From the NCBI RefSeq assembly GCF_036687315.1, contig NZ_CP144683.1, forward strand, positions 1,488,001 through 1,552,000: 64,000 nucleotides of DNA, read 5' to 3'. Source of the stretch: Sphingopyxis sp. TUF1 (GTDB lineage Bacteria > Pseudomonadota > Alphaproteobacteria > Sphingomonadales > Sphingomonadaceae). Position 1 is the stretch's first letter. Every line of letters starts with the position of its first letter. Shown piece after piece: positions 18,345-26,365 of this stretch. Below the pieces are notes generated by a model. That model saw only the letters and a program-made list of their open reading frames with translations, was not told the DNA's origin and did no database searches. The position numbers and the translations under genes are program-made.

Positions 18345-19430
18345 TTACGCCGTCTCCAGCGCCGGATAGTCGGTATAGCCCTCCGGCCCCGGCGCGTACC
18401 AGGTTTGCGGATTGTCCGCGGACCATTCGGCGCCGGTACGGATTCGTTCGACCAGGTCGGGATTGCCGATGAAGGGCCGCCCGAATGAAATCGCGTCGGC
18501 CACGCCGCTCGCGAGTGCCTCTTCGGCCAGCGCAACGGTGTAATCGCTGTTCAGGATCAGCGGCCCGTTGAACGCCTTGCGAATTGCGGGCGATTGTTTG
18601 GGAACGTCAGTGCGGCCAAAGGTGCCGTCGGGCCCGGGTTCGCGTAGTTCGAGGAAGGCGATGCCGAGCTCGTTCAGCGCCGTGGAGGCCGCCGGAAACA
18701 GCGTTTCGGGCGCGCTGTCGTCGACGCCTTGTGTGTCGCCATTGGGCGACAGGCGCACGCCAACGCGGTCCTTGCCCCACACATCGATCAGCGCCGCAGT
18801 CACTTCGCGGAGCAGGCGGATGCGGTTTTCAATCGGCCCGCCATAATCATCGTCGCGCAGATTGCTGCCGTCGCGCAGAAACTGGTCGATCAGATAGCCA
18901 TTCGCGCCGTGCAGCTGGACGCCGTCGAAACCGGCCTTCTTGGCATTTTCTGCGGCCTTCGCATAATCGGCGATAACGCGCGGGATTTCAGCGAGCTCAA
19001 GCGGCCGTGCGACTTCATATTCGAGCCGGCCAACGGGGGTGTGCGCCTTGCCGGGCGCCCGCGTCGCGGAGGCCGAGACGGGCGGCTTGCCGTCGTTGAA
19101 TACCGAATGGACAACGCGCCCCATGTGCCAGAGCTGCGCGACGATGCGGCCGCCAGCCTCGTGCACCGCATCGGTCACCGGCTTCCAGCCCTCGACCTGT
19201 GCGTCGGTCCACAGGCCCGGCGCATTGGGCCAACCGAGCCCTTCCTGCGAGATGCCGGTGGCTTCGGAAATGATCAGCCCCGCCGAGGCGCGCTGGCGAT
19301 AATATTCGCGCGCCAGCTCGTTCGGGACGAAGCCCGGCCCGGCGCGGCCGCGCGTCAGCGGCGCCATGATGATGCGATTCGGCGCCTCGATGGCGCCCAG
19401 CGTGATCGGCTCGAACAGCGATGCGGTCAT
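18345..19430 (-). CDS. Old yellow enzyme family alkene reductase (NemA-like)
   Basis: 361 residues, a complete FMN-dependent (beta/alpha)8 barrel. Diagnostic blocks are the N-terminal NRIIMAPLTRGRA, IVAQLWHMGRV, the His/Asn site region in VQLHGANGYLIDQFLRDGSN with DDDYGG, and SFGRPFIGNPDLV at the end. It reduces activated C=C bonds of enones, maleimides or nitro compounds with NAD(P)H. The start ATG 19430 is followed by MTASLFEPITLG, typical of the family. It is divergent from coq9. Confidence 0.93.
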   Translation of the reverse strand: MTASLFEPITLGAIEAPNRIIMAPLTRGRAGPGFVPNELAREYYRQRASAGLIISEATGISQEGLGWPNAPGLWTDAQVEGWKPVTDAVHEAGGRIVAQLWHMGRVVHSVFNDGKPPVSASATRAPGKAHTPVGRLEYEVARPLELAEIPRVIADYAKAAENAKKAGFDGVQLHGANGYLIDQFLRDGSNLRDDDYGGPIENRIRLLREVTAALIDVWGKDRVGVRLSPNGDTQGVDDSAPETLFPAASTALNELGIAFLELREPGPDGTFGRTDVPKQSPAIRKAFNGPLILNSDYTVALAEEALASGVADAISFGRPFIGNPDLVERIRTGAEWSADNPQTWYAPGPEGYTDYPALETA

Positions 19431-19631
19431 ATTTCCTCCACCTCTTCAAATCCTGTGCCGACGGCCCTTTGGGTCGTCTCGCTCGGGAACGAAGCTATGG
19501 GCCGCGCAGCCCGGGCACAATGGGTAAGTGGCAAAAGAAAATCTAAAGGGCGACGAAGGGTTGCCGCGGCCGTCTCGCTTTCCCGTGCGGTTCCGGTTGC
19601 CGAGCGGCCGCACGCGGCCTATCTGAGGCCT

Positions 19632-20297
19632 ATGGCATCGATCCTTTCCGCCGACCCAACGCTCGATGAGATTCGCGTCGCGCTGGCGCCGCTGATCGCC
19701 GCGTCGGCGGCCTTCGACGGCTTCGGCCCCGCCGCGCTCGACGACGCCGCGCGCCGCGCCGCGGTCGATCCCGACGTCGCGCGCCTCGCTTTCCCCGGCG
19801 GCGGGCGCGACATGGTCGACGCCTGGTTCGCCGACATCGACGCGCGCATGGCGGCGAAATGGCCCGCCGAAAAACTCGCCGCGCTGAAGATTCGCGAACG
19901 GATCACGACGCTCGTCGAAACGCGGATCGATCTGCTCGCCCCGCACCGCGAATCGCTGCGCCGCGCGCTCGCGCTGCTCGCCTTACCGACCAATGCGCCG
20001 CACGCGGTGAAGCTCGGCTGGCGCGCCGCCGACCTGATGTGGCGGCTCGCAGGCGACACCGCGACCGACTATAATCATTACAGCAAGCGCGCGATTCTGG
20101 GCGCCGTCTACGCCTCGACGTTGGCGGTGTTCCTCGATGACGAGAGCGAAAACCACGCCGACATGCGCGCCTTCCTCGCGCGCCGCATCGATCAGGTGAT
20201 GCGCTTCGAAGGCTGGAAGCACCGCCGCGCCGTGAACCGGCCCGAACGGCCGAGCCTCGCGCGCTTCGTCGGAAGGTTGCGCTACCCGGGGCGGTGA
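19632..20297 (+). CDS. COQ9 family protein
   Basis: 221 residues from ATG 19632; an open frame extends far upstream but lies opposite the reductase gene. The fold is helical, with the C-terminal COQ9 block KLGWRAADLMWRLAGDTATD followed by YNHYSKRAILGAVYAST. COQ9 proteins bind lipids and help ubiquinone biosynthesis by assisting the COQ7 hydroxylase. They are almost restricted to mitochondria and alphaproteobacteria, which helps place the organism. Confidence 0.93.
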   Translation: MASILSADPTLDEIRVALAPLIAASAAFDGFGPAALDDAARRAAVDPDVARLAFPGGGRDMVDAWFADIDARMAAKWPAEKLAALKIRERITTLVETRIDLLAPHRESLRRALALLALPTNAPHAVKLGWRAADLMWRLAGDTATDYNHYSKRAILGAVYASTLAVFLDDESENHADMRAFLARRIDQVMRFEGWKHRRAVNRPERPSLARFVGRLRYPGR

Positions 20298-20322
20298 CGC
20301 GGCGATAAAGGACTGGCGCTGC

Positions 20323-20347
20323 GCGAGTGTTATTGATAATCGCTCGC
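20323..20347. promoter_or_regulatory. Candidate Fur box and -10 of feoAB
   Basis: GCGAG (20323-20327) and CTCGC (20343-20347) flank TTATTGATAA, giving nested inverted repeats. Read on the minus strand the right part is TGCGAGCGATTATCAAT, which resembles the Fur consensus. GATAAT at 20335-20340 could be the -10, placing transcription start a few bases before or at the feoA ATG (20350). Iron-bound Fur would then block the promoter directly. Confidence 0.55.
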
Positions 20348-20349
20348 AA

Positions 20350-20616
20350 ATGACTGCTTTGCTCGACAAGACCCCGCTCGGCGTGATGGTGCGGATCGCG
20401 CGCATCGACTGGACCGCCATGTCCGACGACGAAGGACGTCGCCTGCGCGAATTCGGCCTGCTGGAAGGGTGCGAGGTCACCCCGCTCCACCGCGGCAGCA
20501 TTTTTTCGCGCGATCCGCTCGCGCTCACCGTCGGACGGATGAAAGTGATCATCCGCGCGCGGCAGGCCGCCGCGATCGAAGTCGAGGACATCGTCGGCGA
20601 AAGGGGCGCCGCATGA
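20350..20616 (+). CDS. feoA: FeoA family ferrous iron transport protein
   Basis: 88 residues, an SH3-like FeoA fold. LREFGLLEGCEVTPLHRGSI and the ending DPLALTVGRMKVIIRARQA match the family. It modulates the FeoB transporter at the cytoplasmic face. The stop overlaps the feoB start (ATGA), so the two are translationally coupled. No Shine-Dalgarno precedes ATG 20350 and a -10-like GATAAT ends ten bases upstream, so translation may be leaderless. Confidence 0.93.
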   Translation: MTALLDKTPLGVMVRIARIDWTAMSDDEGRRLREFGLLEGCEVTPLHRGSIFSRDPLALTVGRMKVIIRARQAAAIEVEDIVGERGAA

Positions 20617-22472
20617 CCGCCGCGATTCCCTCGATCGCGATCGTCGGCAATCCCAATGCCGGAAAATCGAGCCTGTTCAACGCGCTGACCGGCGCGCGGC
20701 AGAAAATCGCCAATTATCCCGGCGTCACCGTCGAGCGGAAGGCGGGCCATGCGAGCTTTGCCGATGGCCGCCCGCTGTCGCTGATCGACCTGCCCGGCAC
20801 CTACAGTCTGACGCCCGCGAGCCTCGACGAAGCGGTCACGCGCGACGTGATTTTGGGCAAGCAGGCGGGGGAGACGCGCCCCGATGCGCTCATCATCGTG
20901 CTCGATGCCGCGAACCTCGACAATCATCTCTGCTTCGCGCTCGAACTTCTCGCGCTGAACCTGCCGACGGTGGTTGCGCTCAACATGGTCGACCTTGCGC
21001 AGCGCGACGGGCTGACGCTCGACGCCGAGCGGCTGTCGCGCGAGCTGGGCGTGCCCGTCGTGCCGACCGTCGCGGTGCGGCGGCGCGGGCTTCCCGAACT
21101 GCTCGCCGCGGTTGACGGCGCGATCCGCGCGCACCAGCCCCGCAGCGCGGCGGCGGCACCCCCAAACGATGCCTCGCTCCACCAGCGCGCCCGGGCCATC
21201 GCGCGCGCCGCGATCGTCAGCGAAACGCCGGTGCGTCGCTGGACGCAGCGCGTCGACAATATTGTGCTCCACCCCGTTTTCGGCATGGCCATCCTGCTCG
21301 CGCTGATGTTCGTGATGTTCCAGGCGGTCTATGCCTGGGCCGGTCCGCCCGCCGACGCGCTCGAAGGGCTGGTGGGCGCCGCGCAGGCATGGGTCGTTGA
21401 CACTATCCCGCCGAATTTCCTCCGCGACCTCGTCGTCGAGGGGTTGCTCGCGGGCGTCGGAGCGGTCGTCGTCTTCCTGCCGCAGATCCTGATCCTGTTC
21501 CTTTTCATCCTGCTCCTCGAAGCGTCGGGCTATATGACGCGCGCCGCCTTCCTGATGGACGGGCTGATGGGCAAGGTCGGCCTGTCGGGGCGCGGCTTCA
21601 TCCCGCTCCTGTCGAGTTTCGCCTGCGCGGTCCCCGGCATCATGGCGACGCGCGCGATTCCCGACGAGAAGGACCGGCTAACGACGATCCTGATCGCGCC
21701 GCTGATGACCTGTTCGGCGCGGCTGCCCGTCTATGCCCTCATCATCGCCGCGTTTATCCCGAATCGCGGGGTCGGCGGCACCGGCATCGGGCTTCAGGGT
21801 CTGGTGCTTTTCGGCCTCTATATCTCCGGAATCGTCGGCGCACTCATCGTCGCCTTCGCGCTGCGCCGCACGGTGGCAAAGGGCACGGGCGCGGGATTCA
21901 TGATGGAAATGCCGCGCTATCAGCTGCCGCGGCTGCGCGACATAGCACTCGGCCTGTGGCAACGCGCGTGGATCTTCCTGCGCCGCGCAGGCACGATCAT
22001 CGCGTTGACGACCGTCGTCCTGTGGCTGCTCCTCACCTTCCCCAAGGCGCCCGAGGGGCAGAGCCAGGTCGAATATAGCGTCGCCGGCCGCATCGCGAGC
22101 GGGCTGGAGGTCGTCGTCGCACCGATCGGCTTCAACCACGACATCGCGCTCGCGCTGATTCCCGCGATGGCGGCGCGCGAGGTCGCGGTGTCGGCGATGG
22201 CGACCGCGAACGCGATCGACGCGGGCGGCGACGAGGAAGCGATGGCAGAGACGCTGGGGCAGCGGCTCCAAGGCAAGTGGAGCCTGGCGACCGCGCTCGC
22301 CTTCCTCGCCTGGTTCGTCTTTGCGCCGCAGTGCATCTCGACGATCGCGATCACGCGGCGGGAGACCAATGGTTGGAAATGGCCGCTGTTCATGGTTGGC
22401 TATTTGTTCGCGCTCGCCTATGCCGCTGCCGGAATCACATACTGGACAGCCGTTGCCTTTGGACTAGGCTGA
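20613..22472 (+). CDS. feoB: Ferrous iron transport protein B
   Basis: 619 residues. The N-terminal G domain has G1 (GNPNAGKSS), switch residues NYPGVTVERKAG, G3 (DLPGTY) and G4 (NMVD). The membrane part has two Gate motifs around SSFACAVPGIMATR and MAAREVAVSAMA with a FeoB_C linker. It imports Fe2+ across the inner membrane with GTP hydrolysis. The length is shorter than E. coli FeoB (773) but usual for alphaproteobacterial forms. A longer upstream frame overlaps feoA and is rejected. Confidence 0.96.
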   Translation: MTAAIPSIAIVGNPNAGKSSLFNALTGARQKIANYPGVTVERKAGHASFADGRPLSLIDLPGTYSLTPASLDEAVTRDVILGKQAGETRPDALIIVLDAANLDNHLCFALELLALNLPTVVALNMVDLAQRDGLTLDAERLSRELGVPVVPTVAVRRRGLPELLAAVDGAIRAHQPRSAAAAPPNDASLHQRARAIARAAIVSETPVRRWTQRVDNIVLHPVFGMAILLALMFVMFQAVYAWAGPPADALEGLVGAAQAWVVDTIPPNFLRDLVVEGLLAGVGAVVVFLPQILILFLFILLLEASGYMTRAAFLMDGLMGKVGLSGRGFIPLLSSFACAVPGIMATRAIPDEKDRLTTILIAPLMTCSARLPVYALIIAAFIPNRGVGGTGIGLQGLVLFGLYISGIVGALIVAFALRRTVAKGTGAGFMMEMPRYQLPRLRDIALGLWQRAWIFLRRAGTIIALTTVVLWLLLTFPKAPEGQSQVEYSVAGRIASGLEVVVAPIGFNHDIALALIPAMAAREVAVSAMATANAIDAGGDEEAMAETLGQRLQGKWSLATALAFLAWFVFAPQCISTIAITRRETNGWKWPLFMVGYLFALAYAAAGITYWTAVAFGLG

Positions 22473-22505
22473 TCCTCCACATTTTCTAGCGGAGCGGAGC
22501 GGCGG

Positions 22506-23066
22506 ATGGCTGGCAGCGTCAACAAGGTAATTCTCATCGGCAACCTCGGCGCCGACCCAGAAATCAAGTCGTTCCAGAACGGCGGCAAGATCGCCAATAT
22601 CCGCATCGCGACGTCCGAACAGTGGAAAGACCGGATGACCGGTGAGCGCAAGGAGCGCACCGAATGGCATAATGTCGTCATCAACGGCGAAGGGCTGGTC
22701 GGCGTCGTCGAACGCTATCTGAAAAAAGGGTCGAAGGTTTACATCGAAGGCAGCCTGCGGACCCGCAAATGGCAGGACCGCGACGGCAACGACCGCTACA
22801 CAACCGAAGTCGTGATCGCCGGCATGGGTGGCAATCTGACGATGCTCGACGGCGCGCCTGGCGGGGGCGGCGGCGCGCGCAGCGGTGGCGACAGCTGGAA
22901 CCAGGGCGGCGGCTCGAGCGGCGGCTGGGATCAGGGCGGTTCGTCCGGCGGTGGTTCGGGCGGCGGCTGGAACCAGGGCGGCGGTTCGGGCGGATCGTCC
23001 GGCGGTGGCAGCGGCGGCGGACGTCCGCCCTTCGACGACGATCTGGACGACGACGTCCCCTTCTGA
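22506..23066 (+). CDS. ssb: Single-stranded DNA-binding protein
   Basis: 186 residues. The OB fold starts [20 protein letters not shown] and includes [11 protein letters not shown] and [18 protein letters not shown] Gly/Ser/Gln-rich linker covers about residues 118-170, and the tail DDLDDDVPF is the acidic tip that recruits repair and replication partners. It binds ssDNA as a tetramer. mmcB, a repair gene, follows 12 bases later, so the two are probably co-transcribed. Confidence 0.97.
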   Translation: MAGSVNKVILIGNLGADPEIKSFQNGGKIANIRIATSEQWKDRMTGERKERTEWHNVVINGEGLVGVVERYLKKGSKVYIEGSLRTRKWQDRDGNDRYTTEVVIAGMGGNLTMLDGAPGGGGGARSGGDSWNQGGGSSGGWDQGGSSGGGSGGGWNQGGGSGGSSGGGSGGGRPPFDDDLDDDVPF

Positions 23067-23078
23067 GCGCGTTGACCC

Positions 23079-23549
23079 ATGGCGAGTGACCTGCTGACCG
23101 CCGCCGACGTCGCGCGCGGCGTGTGTCGGCTGTTCGCGCAGCAGGGGCTGGTCGCGATTCCGGAGGTGACGCTGCCCAACGGGCGGCGCACAGACCTGAC
23201 CGCGATCGACGCCAAGGGCCAGATCACCATCGTCGAGATCAAGGTCAGCCGCGCCGACCTGCACGGCGACGGCAAATGGCCCGATTATTGCGACTGGTGC
23301 GACCGATTCTACTGGGCGCTCGCGGCGGGGCTCGACCCCGCGATCCTCGATACGCCCGATTACCGCCCCGAAAGCTCGGGCCTGATCGTCGCCGACCGCT
23401 ATGGCGCCGCGGTGGTACGCGAAGCCGCGAACTGCAACCTCGCGCCTGCGCGCCGCAAGGCCGAGCTGCTGCGAATCGGGCGCCTCGCAATGCGCCGGTC
23501 GATGATCGCCGCCGATCCCGAGCTGGCGGCGGGGTGGATCGAAACCTAG
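23079..23549 (+). CDS. mmcB: MmcB-family DNA repair protein
   Basis: 156 residues. The core resembles a PD-(D/E)XK nuclease-like fold: EVTLPNGRRTDLTAIDAKGQ then ITIVEIKVSRADLHGDGKW, giving D and ExK residues at the expected spacing. MmcB of Caulobacter was described as an SOS-linked factor for mitomycin C damage repair. I saw no alphaproteobacterial LexA box here. Its stop overlaps that of ribE on the other strand (CTAG). Confidence 0.85.
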   Translation: MASDLLTAADVARGVCRLFAQQGLVAIPEVTLPNGRRTDLTAIDAKGQITIVEIKVSRADLHGDGKWPDYCDWCDRFYWALAAGLDPAILDTPDYRPESSGLIVADRYGAAVVREAANCNLAPARRKAELLRIGRLAMRRSMIAADPELAAGWIET

Positions 23550-24163
23550 ACGCCGCGCGCCTGCATCCGTGCGAGATAGCGCGCGAGGATATCGATCTCG
23601 AGATTCACCGGACGCCCCGCCGCCGCTTCGTTTAGCGTCGTCATCTCCTGCGTATGCGGGATGATGTTGAGCGTGAAATGCGCGCTGCCGTCGGGCCGGT
23701 CAGCGACCTCGTTCACCGTCAGCGACACGCCGTCGAGCGTGATCGAGCCCTTGGGTGCGATATGTGGCGCGAGCTCTGCCGGGGCTTCGATCGTCAACTT
23801 CACGCTGTCACCGACGGGTTCGGCCGCGACGATCCGTCCGACCGCGTCGACATGGCCGGTGACGATATGCCCGCCAAGCTCGTCGCCGATCCTGAGCGCG
23901 CGTTCGAGGTTCAGGCGCCGTCCCGCGTCCCACATGCCGGGCGCCGTGCGCGCCAGCGTTTCGGCGCTGGCATCGATCGCGAACCAGTCGCCATCGGCAT
24001 CGCGCCCCTTGTCGACGACCGTCAGGCACGCGCCCGAACAGGCGATCGACGCGCCAAGGTCGATCATCGCCGTGTCATAGGTGGTGGCGATGACCAGCCG
24101 CGTGTCGCCGCGGTCGTCGCGGCTGCGGATGGTGCCGATGTCGGTGATAATGCCGGTGAACAT
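23546..24163 (-). CDS. ribE: Riboflavin synthase (alpha chain)
   Basis: 205 residues from ATG 24163 (MFTGIITDIG, the conserved N-terminus). It has two lumazine-binding repeats: ACSGACLTVV in the first and SITLDGVSLTVNEV in the second, plus GHIVTGHVDAVG between them. It dismutates two lumazine molecules to riboflavin. It lies seven bases after ribD, so the two form an operon. The longer open frame upstream overlaps ribD and is rejected. Confidence 0.96.
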   Translation of the reverse strand: MFTGIITDIGTIRSRDDRGDTRLVIATTYDTAMIDLGASIACSGACLTVVDKGRDADGDWFAIDASAETLARTAPGMWDAGRRLNLERALRIGDELGGHIVTGHVDAVGRIVAAEPVGDSVKLTIEAPAELAPHIAPKGSITLDGVSLTVNEVADRPDGSAHFTLNIIPHTQEMTTLNEAAAGRPVNLEIDILARYLARMQARGV

Positions 24164-24170
24164 GCGTCGC

Positions 24171-25148
24171 TTATCCTTCTCTGACGCGCTCGTAGACGTC
24201 GAGCCGGTCGCTGCCAAGCATCCGGCTGTCGGCAAGGCGCCAGCGGCCATGCGCGTGCGCCAGGTCGGTGAGGCCGATGTCGCCAAGCGCCGCCTTGCCA
24301 TCGCCGATCAGGATCGGCGCGCGATAGAGGAGCAGCCGGTCGACGCGGTCGGCGGCGAGGAAAGCCGATGCCGCACCCGCGCCCCCCTCGACGAGCAGCG
24401 AATCGACGCCCTCGATCGCGTCGGGCGAGGTAACCGCCGTCCAGCCATCGGGTGCCGACCCGCGCGTCAGCAGATATTTCTTCGGGCTGCGACCCTCGAG
24501 CCCAGGCAGCCGCACGTCGAGCCGCGGCGCGTCGGCTTCGAGCGTCCCGCGCCCGACAAGGATCGCCTCATGGCGCGCTCTTTCGAGGTGCCCGTGTGCG
24601 CGCGCGCGGTCGCCGGTGATCCAGCGGCTCGATCCCTCGGCGCACGCGATGCAGCCGTCGAGCGAGGTCGCGAGCTTGAGCGTCACGAACGGACGTCCCG
24701 CGGTCTGCCGCGTCCACCATGGCGCCATCGCGGTGCGCGCTTCAGCAGACAGGACGCCCACCATCACCTCGACCCCCGCCGCCCGTAGCCGCGCGATGCC
24801 TGCACCGTCAGTGCGCGAATCGGGATCCTGCACCGCGACTACGACGCGCGCGATGCCCGTCTGGATCAGCAAGTCAGTGCACGCGGGTCCGCGTGCGCTG
24901 TCGTGCGCGCAGGGTTCGAGCGTGACATAGGCGGTCGTACCCCGCGCGGCGGCCCCAGCCGCCGCGAGCGCCACCGCCTCGCTGTGCGGGCGGCCGCCCG
25001 CTTGCGTCCAGCCGCGCGCGATCAGCCGGTGGTTCTTGACGAGCAGACAGCCGACATTGGGGTTGGGCGCCGACCCGGGCGATCCACGCCGCGACAGCGC
25101 GATCGCCGCCGCCATCCAGTCGGCGTCGCCGGGAGCGCGGGACGTCAC
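24171..25148 (-). CDS. ribD: Bifunctional diaminohydroxyphosphoribosylaminopyrimidine deaminase / reductase
   Basis: 325 residues. The N-terminal deaminase has zinc motifs PHSEAVAL and LEPCAHDSARGPACTDLL; the C-terminal reductase begins FVTLKLATSLDGCIA and contains LLVEGGAGAASAFL. It performs the second and third steps of the riboflavin pathway. The start is GTG 25148, one base after the stop of the upstream membrane-protein gene. No ATG is available near the conserved DADWMAAAIALSRRG. Confidence 0.95.
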   Translation of the reverse strand: MTSRAPGDADWMAAAIALSRRGSPGSAPNPNVGCLLVKNHRLIARGWTQAGGRPHSEAVALAAAGAAARGTTAYVTLEPCAHDSARGPACTDLLIQTGIARVVVAVQDPDSRTDGAGIARLRAAGVEVMVGVLSAEARTAMAPWWTRQTAGRPFVTLKLATSLDGCIACAEGSSRWITGDRARAHGHLERARHEAILVGRGTLEADAPRLDVRLPGLEGRSPKKYLLTRGSAPDGWTAVTSPDAIEGVDSLLVEGGAGAASAFLAADRVDRLLLYRAPILIGDGKAALGDIGLTDLAHAHGRWRLADSRMLGSDRLDVYERVREG

Positions 25149-25149
25149 G

Positions 25150-25614
25150 TCAGTCGGCGGCTTTGGGTTGCGGACCGCGCGCGGCGCGCTCGGCCAGCGT
25201 CGAGCGCGGCGGCGGCGCGGGTTTTTGCTTCACGGCTTCGGCGGCTTCGGTGCCCAGCGTTTCGCGCGTCACCTTGTCGGCCTCGGTCGAATCATATTCG
25301 ATTCCCAGGCTGTCGGCGAACCGCTGATACTCAGCGCGCTTCTTCGCATTGCGGGCGGTTGTCTCTTTGGCGCGCGCGACCCAGTCGGCGCGAATCTCCT
25401 CGGCGCTGCGATCGGCGCCCCAGTTTTCGAAATAGATGATCTGCGCCTTGGGCTTGTCGACGGGGATCAGATATTGTTCGACGCCGTTGAACACGACCCA
25501 GGTCAACGCCACCGCAACGCCCCAGATCGCCCAGCGATGCGGGCGCGGTTCGCGGATATAGGCCCAGAAATCGGACACACCGCCGCCGAGATCGACTTTG
25601 CCAAACATCTTCAT
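25150..25614 (-). CDS. Hypothetical single-pass membrane protein upstream of ribD
   Basis: 154 residues. One clear membrane helix (WAIWGVAVALTWVVFNGV, about residues 28-45) is followed by a charged, mostly helical soluble region and a Pro-rich C-terminus. ATG 25614 gives MKMFGKVDLGG; ATG 25608 is an alternative. It sits one base before ribD and is likely co-transcribed with ribDE. The family is not recognised, and a role in flavin metabolism cannot be claimed. Confidence 0.75.
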   Translation of the reverse strand: MKMFGKVDLGGGVSDFWAYIREPRPHRWAIWGVAVALTWVVFNGVEQYLIPVDKPKAQIIYFENWGADRSAEEIRADWVARAKETTARNAKKRAEYQRFADSLGIEYDSTEADKVTRETLGTEAAEAVKQKPAPPPRSTLAERAARGPQPKAAD

Positions 25615-25643
25615 CGCACCAATTTAGGCGAAGTCGCCGCAAT

Positions 25644-25825
25644 TTGCGAGAGGCCGCACGATTGCACACTATGGAACCCGCAACGACACCGATTGCAAAA
25701 AATGCAACTGCGGATGCTTATTTCGCAGTTGCAACATTCATTGTGCAGTGCAATATCACCCTTGCCTTTTAGGCATCCTCTCCCAAAACTTCCACGGGCC
25801 GCCCTTGGGCGGCCCTTTTTTTTTT
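25644..25825 (+). ncRNA. Candidate small RNA in the spacer between two minus-strand genes
   Basis: A promoter-like pair TTGCGA (25644-25649) and CACTAT (25667-25672), spaced by 17 bases, precedes a structured stretch. A perfect 10-bp stem TGCAACTGCG / CGCAGTTGCA (25703-25712 with 25724-25733) has an 11-base loop. A C-rich single-stranded stretch (CATCCTCTCCCAAAAC, about 25774-25789) follows. It ends in a strong intrinsic terminator at 25796-25825. No plus-strand gene lies upstream to use that terminator. The predicted RNA is about 145 nt. No known family is assigned. Confidence 0.55.
25796..25825 (+). terminator. Strong rho-independent terminator (plus strand)
   Basis: GGGCCGCCC (25796-25804), loop TT, GGGCGGCCC (25807-25815), then ten T. 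On the minus strand no T run follows the stem, so it works only in the plus direction. It most likely ends the candidate small RNA. Confidence 0.9.
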
Positions 25826-25896
25826 GCCCGCTTGTGCCGGAAAAGCTGACTATTCTGGTCGAGAAATGCGATTCGGTTCGAACCGAACACCGCGAA

Positions 25897-26358
25897 TCAC
25901 GGCTGCGCGGGGGTTCGTGATTCGAATCGCCGTACCTCGGCAATGAAGCTGCCGGGCAGCGGCGTGGGCTGTCCGCTATCGGTATCGATATGCGCATAGC
26001 TGATTTCGATGTCGGTAAGCCGTTCCGAATCCCGAAAAATCCCGCAATGCAGCGTGAAACTCGCGCGACCGAAGGTGCTGATTCGCGCTGCGATCGTGAT
26101 GAGTTCGTCGAGTCGGGCTGGCGCATGATAGTCGATTTCGCAGTGCGTTTCGCGAATATCTGTACCATATTGGTGAAAGTAGGGTCCGGGCTGACCTTCG
26201 CCCAACGCACGGAAATATTCGGTCACGCCAATGTCTGCATAGATGAGATAATTGGCGTTGAAGACGATATTCTGCCCGTCAATCTCGTTGAAACGCACGC
26301 GCACGCGTTCCTGTACGCGAAAATCGGTGAGCGGCACGCTGCTGCGATGGCCGGTCAT
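25897..26358 (-). CDS. Hotdog-fold acyl-CoA thioesterase (4HBT/YbgC-like)
   Basis: 153 residues from ATG 26358, seven bases after the stop of the aminopeptidase gene. The hotdog signature is RVRFNEIDGQNIVFNANYLI, followed by YADIGVTEYFRALG, matching the 4HBT family of thioesterases that cleave acyl-CoA esters. The usual first Asp of the YbgC motif is replaced by Glu (NEID). It is likely cytoplasmic and co-transcribed with the peptidase. The substrate is unknown. The upstream open frame overlaps the peptidase. Confidence 0.85.
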   Translation of the reverse strand: MTGHRSSVPLTDFRVQERVRVRFNEIDGQNIVFNANYLIYADIGVTEYFRALGEGQPGPYFHQYGTDIRETHCEIDYHAPARLDELITIAARISTFGRASFTLHCGIFRDSERLTDIEISYAHIDTDSGQPTPLPGSFIAEVRRFESRTPAQP

Positions 26359-26365
26359 GCCTGGC

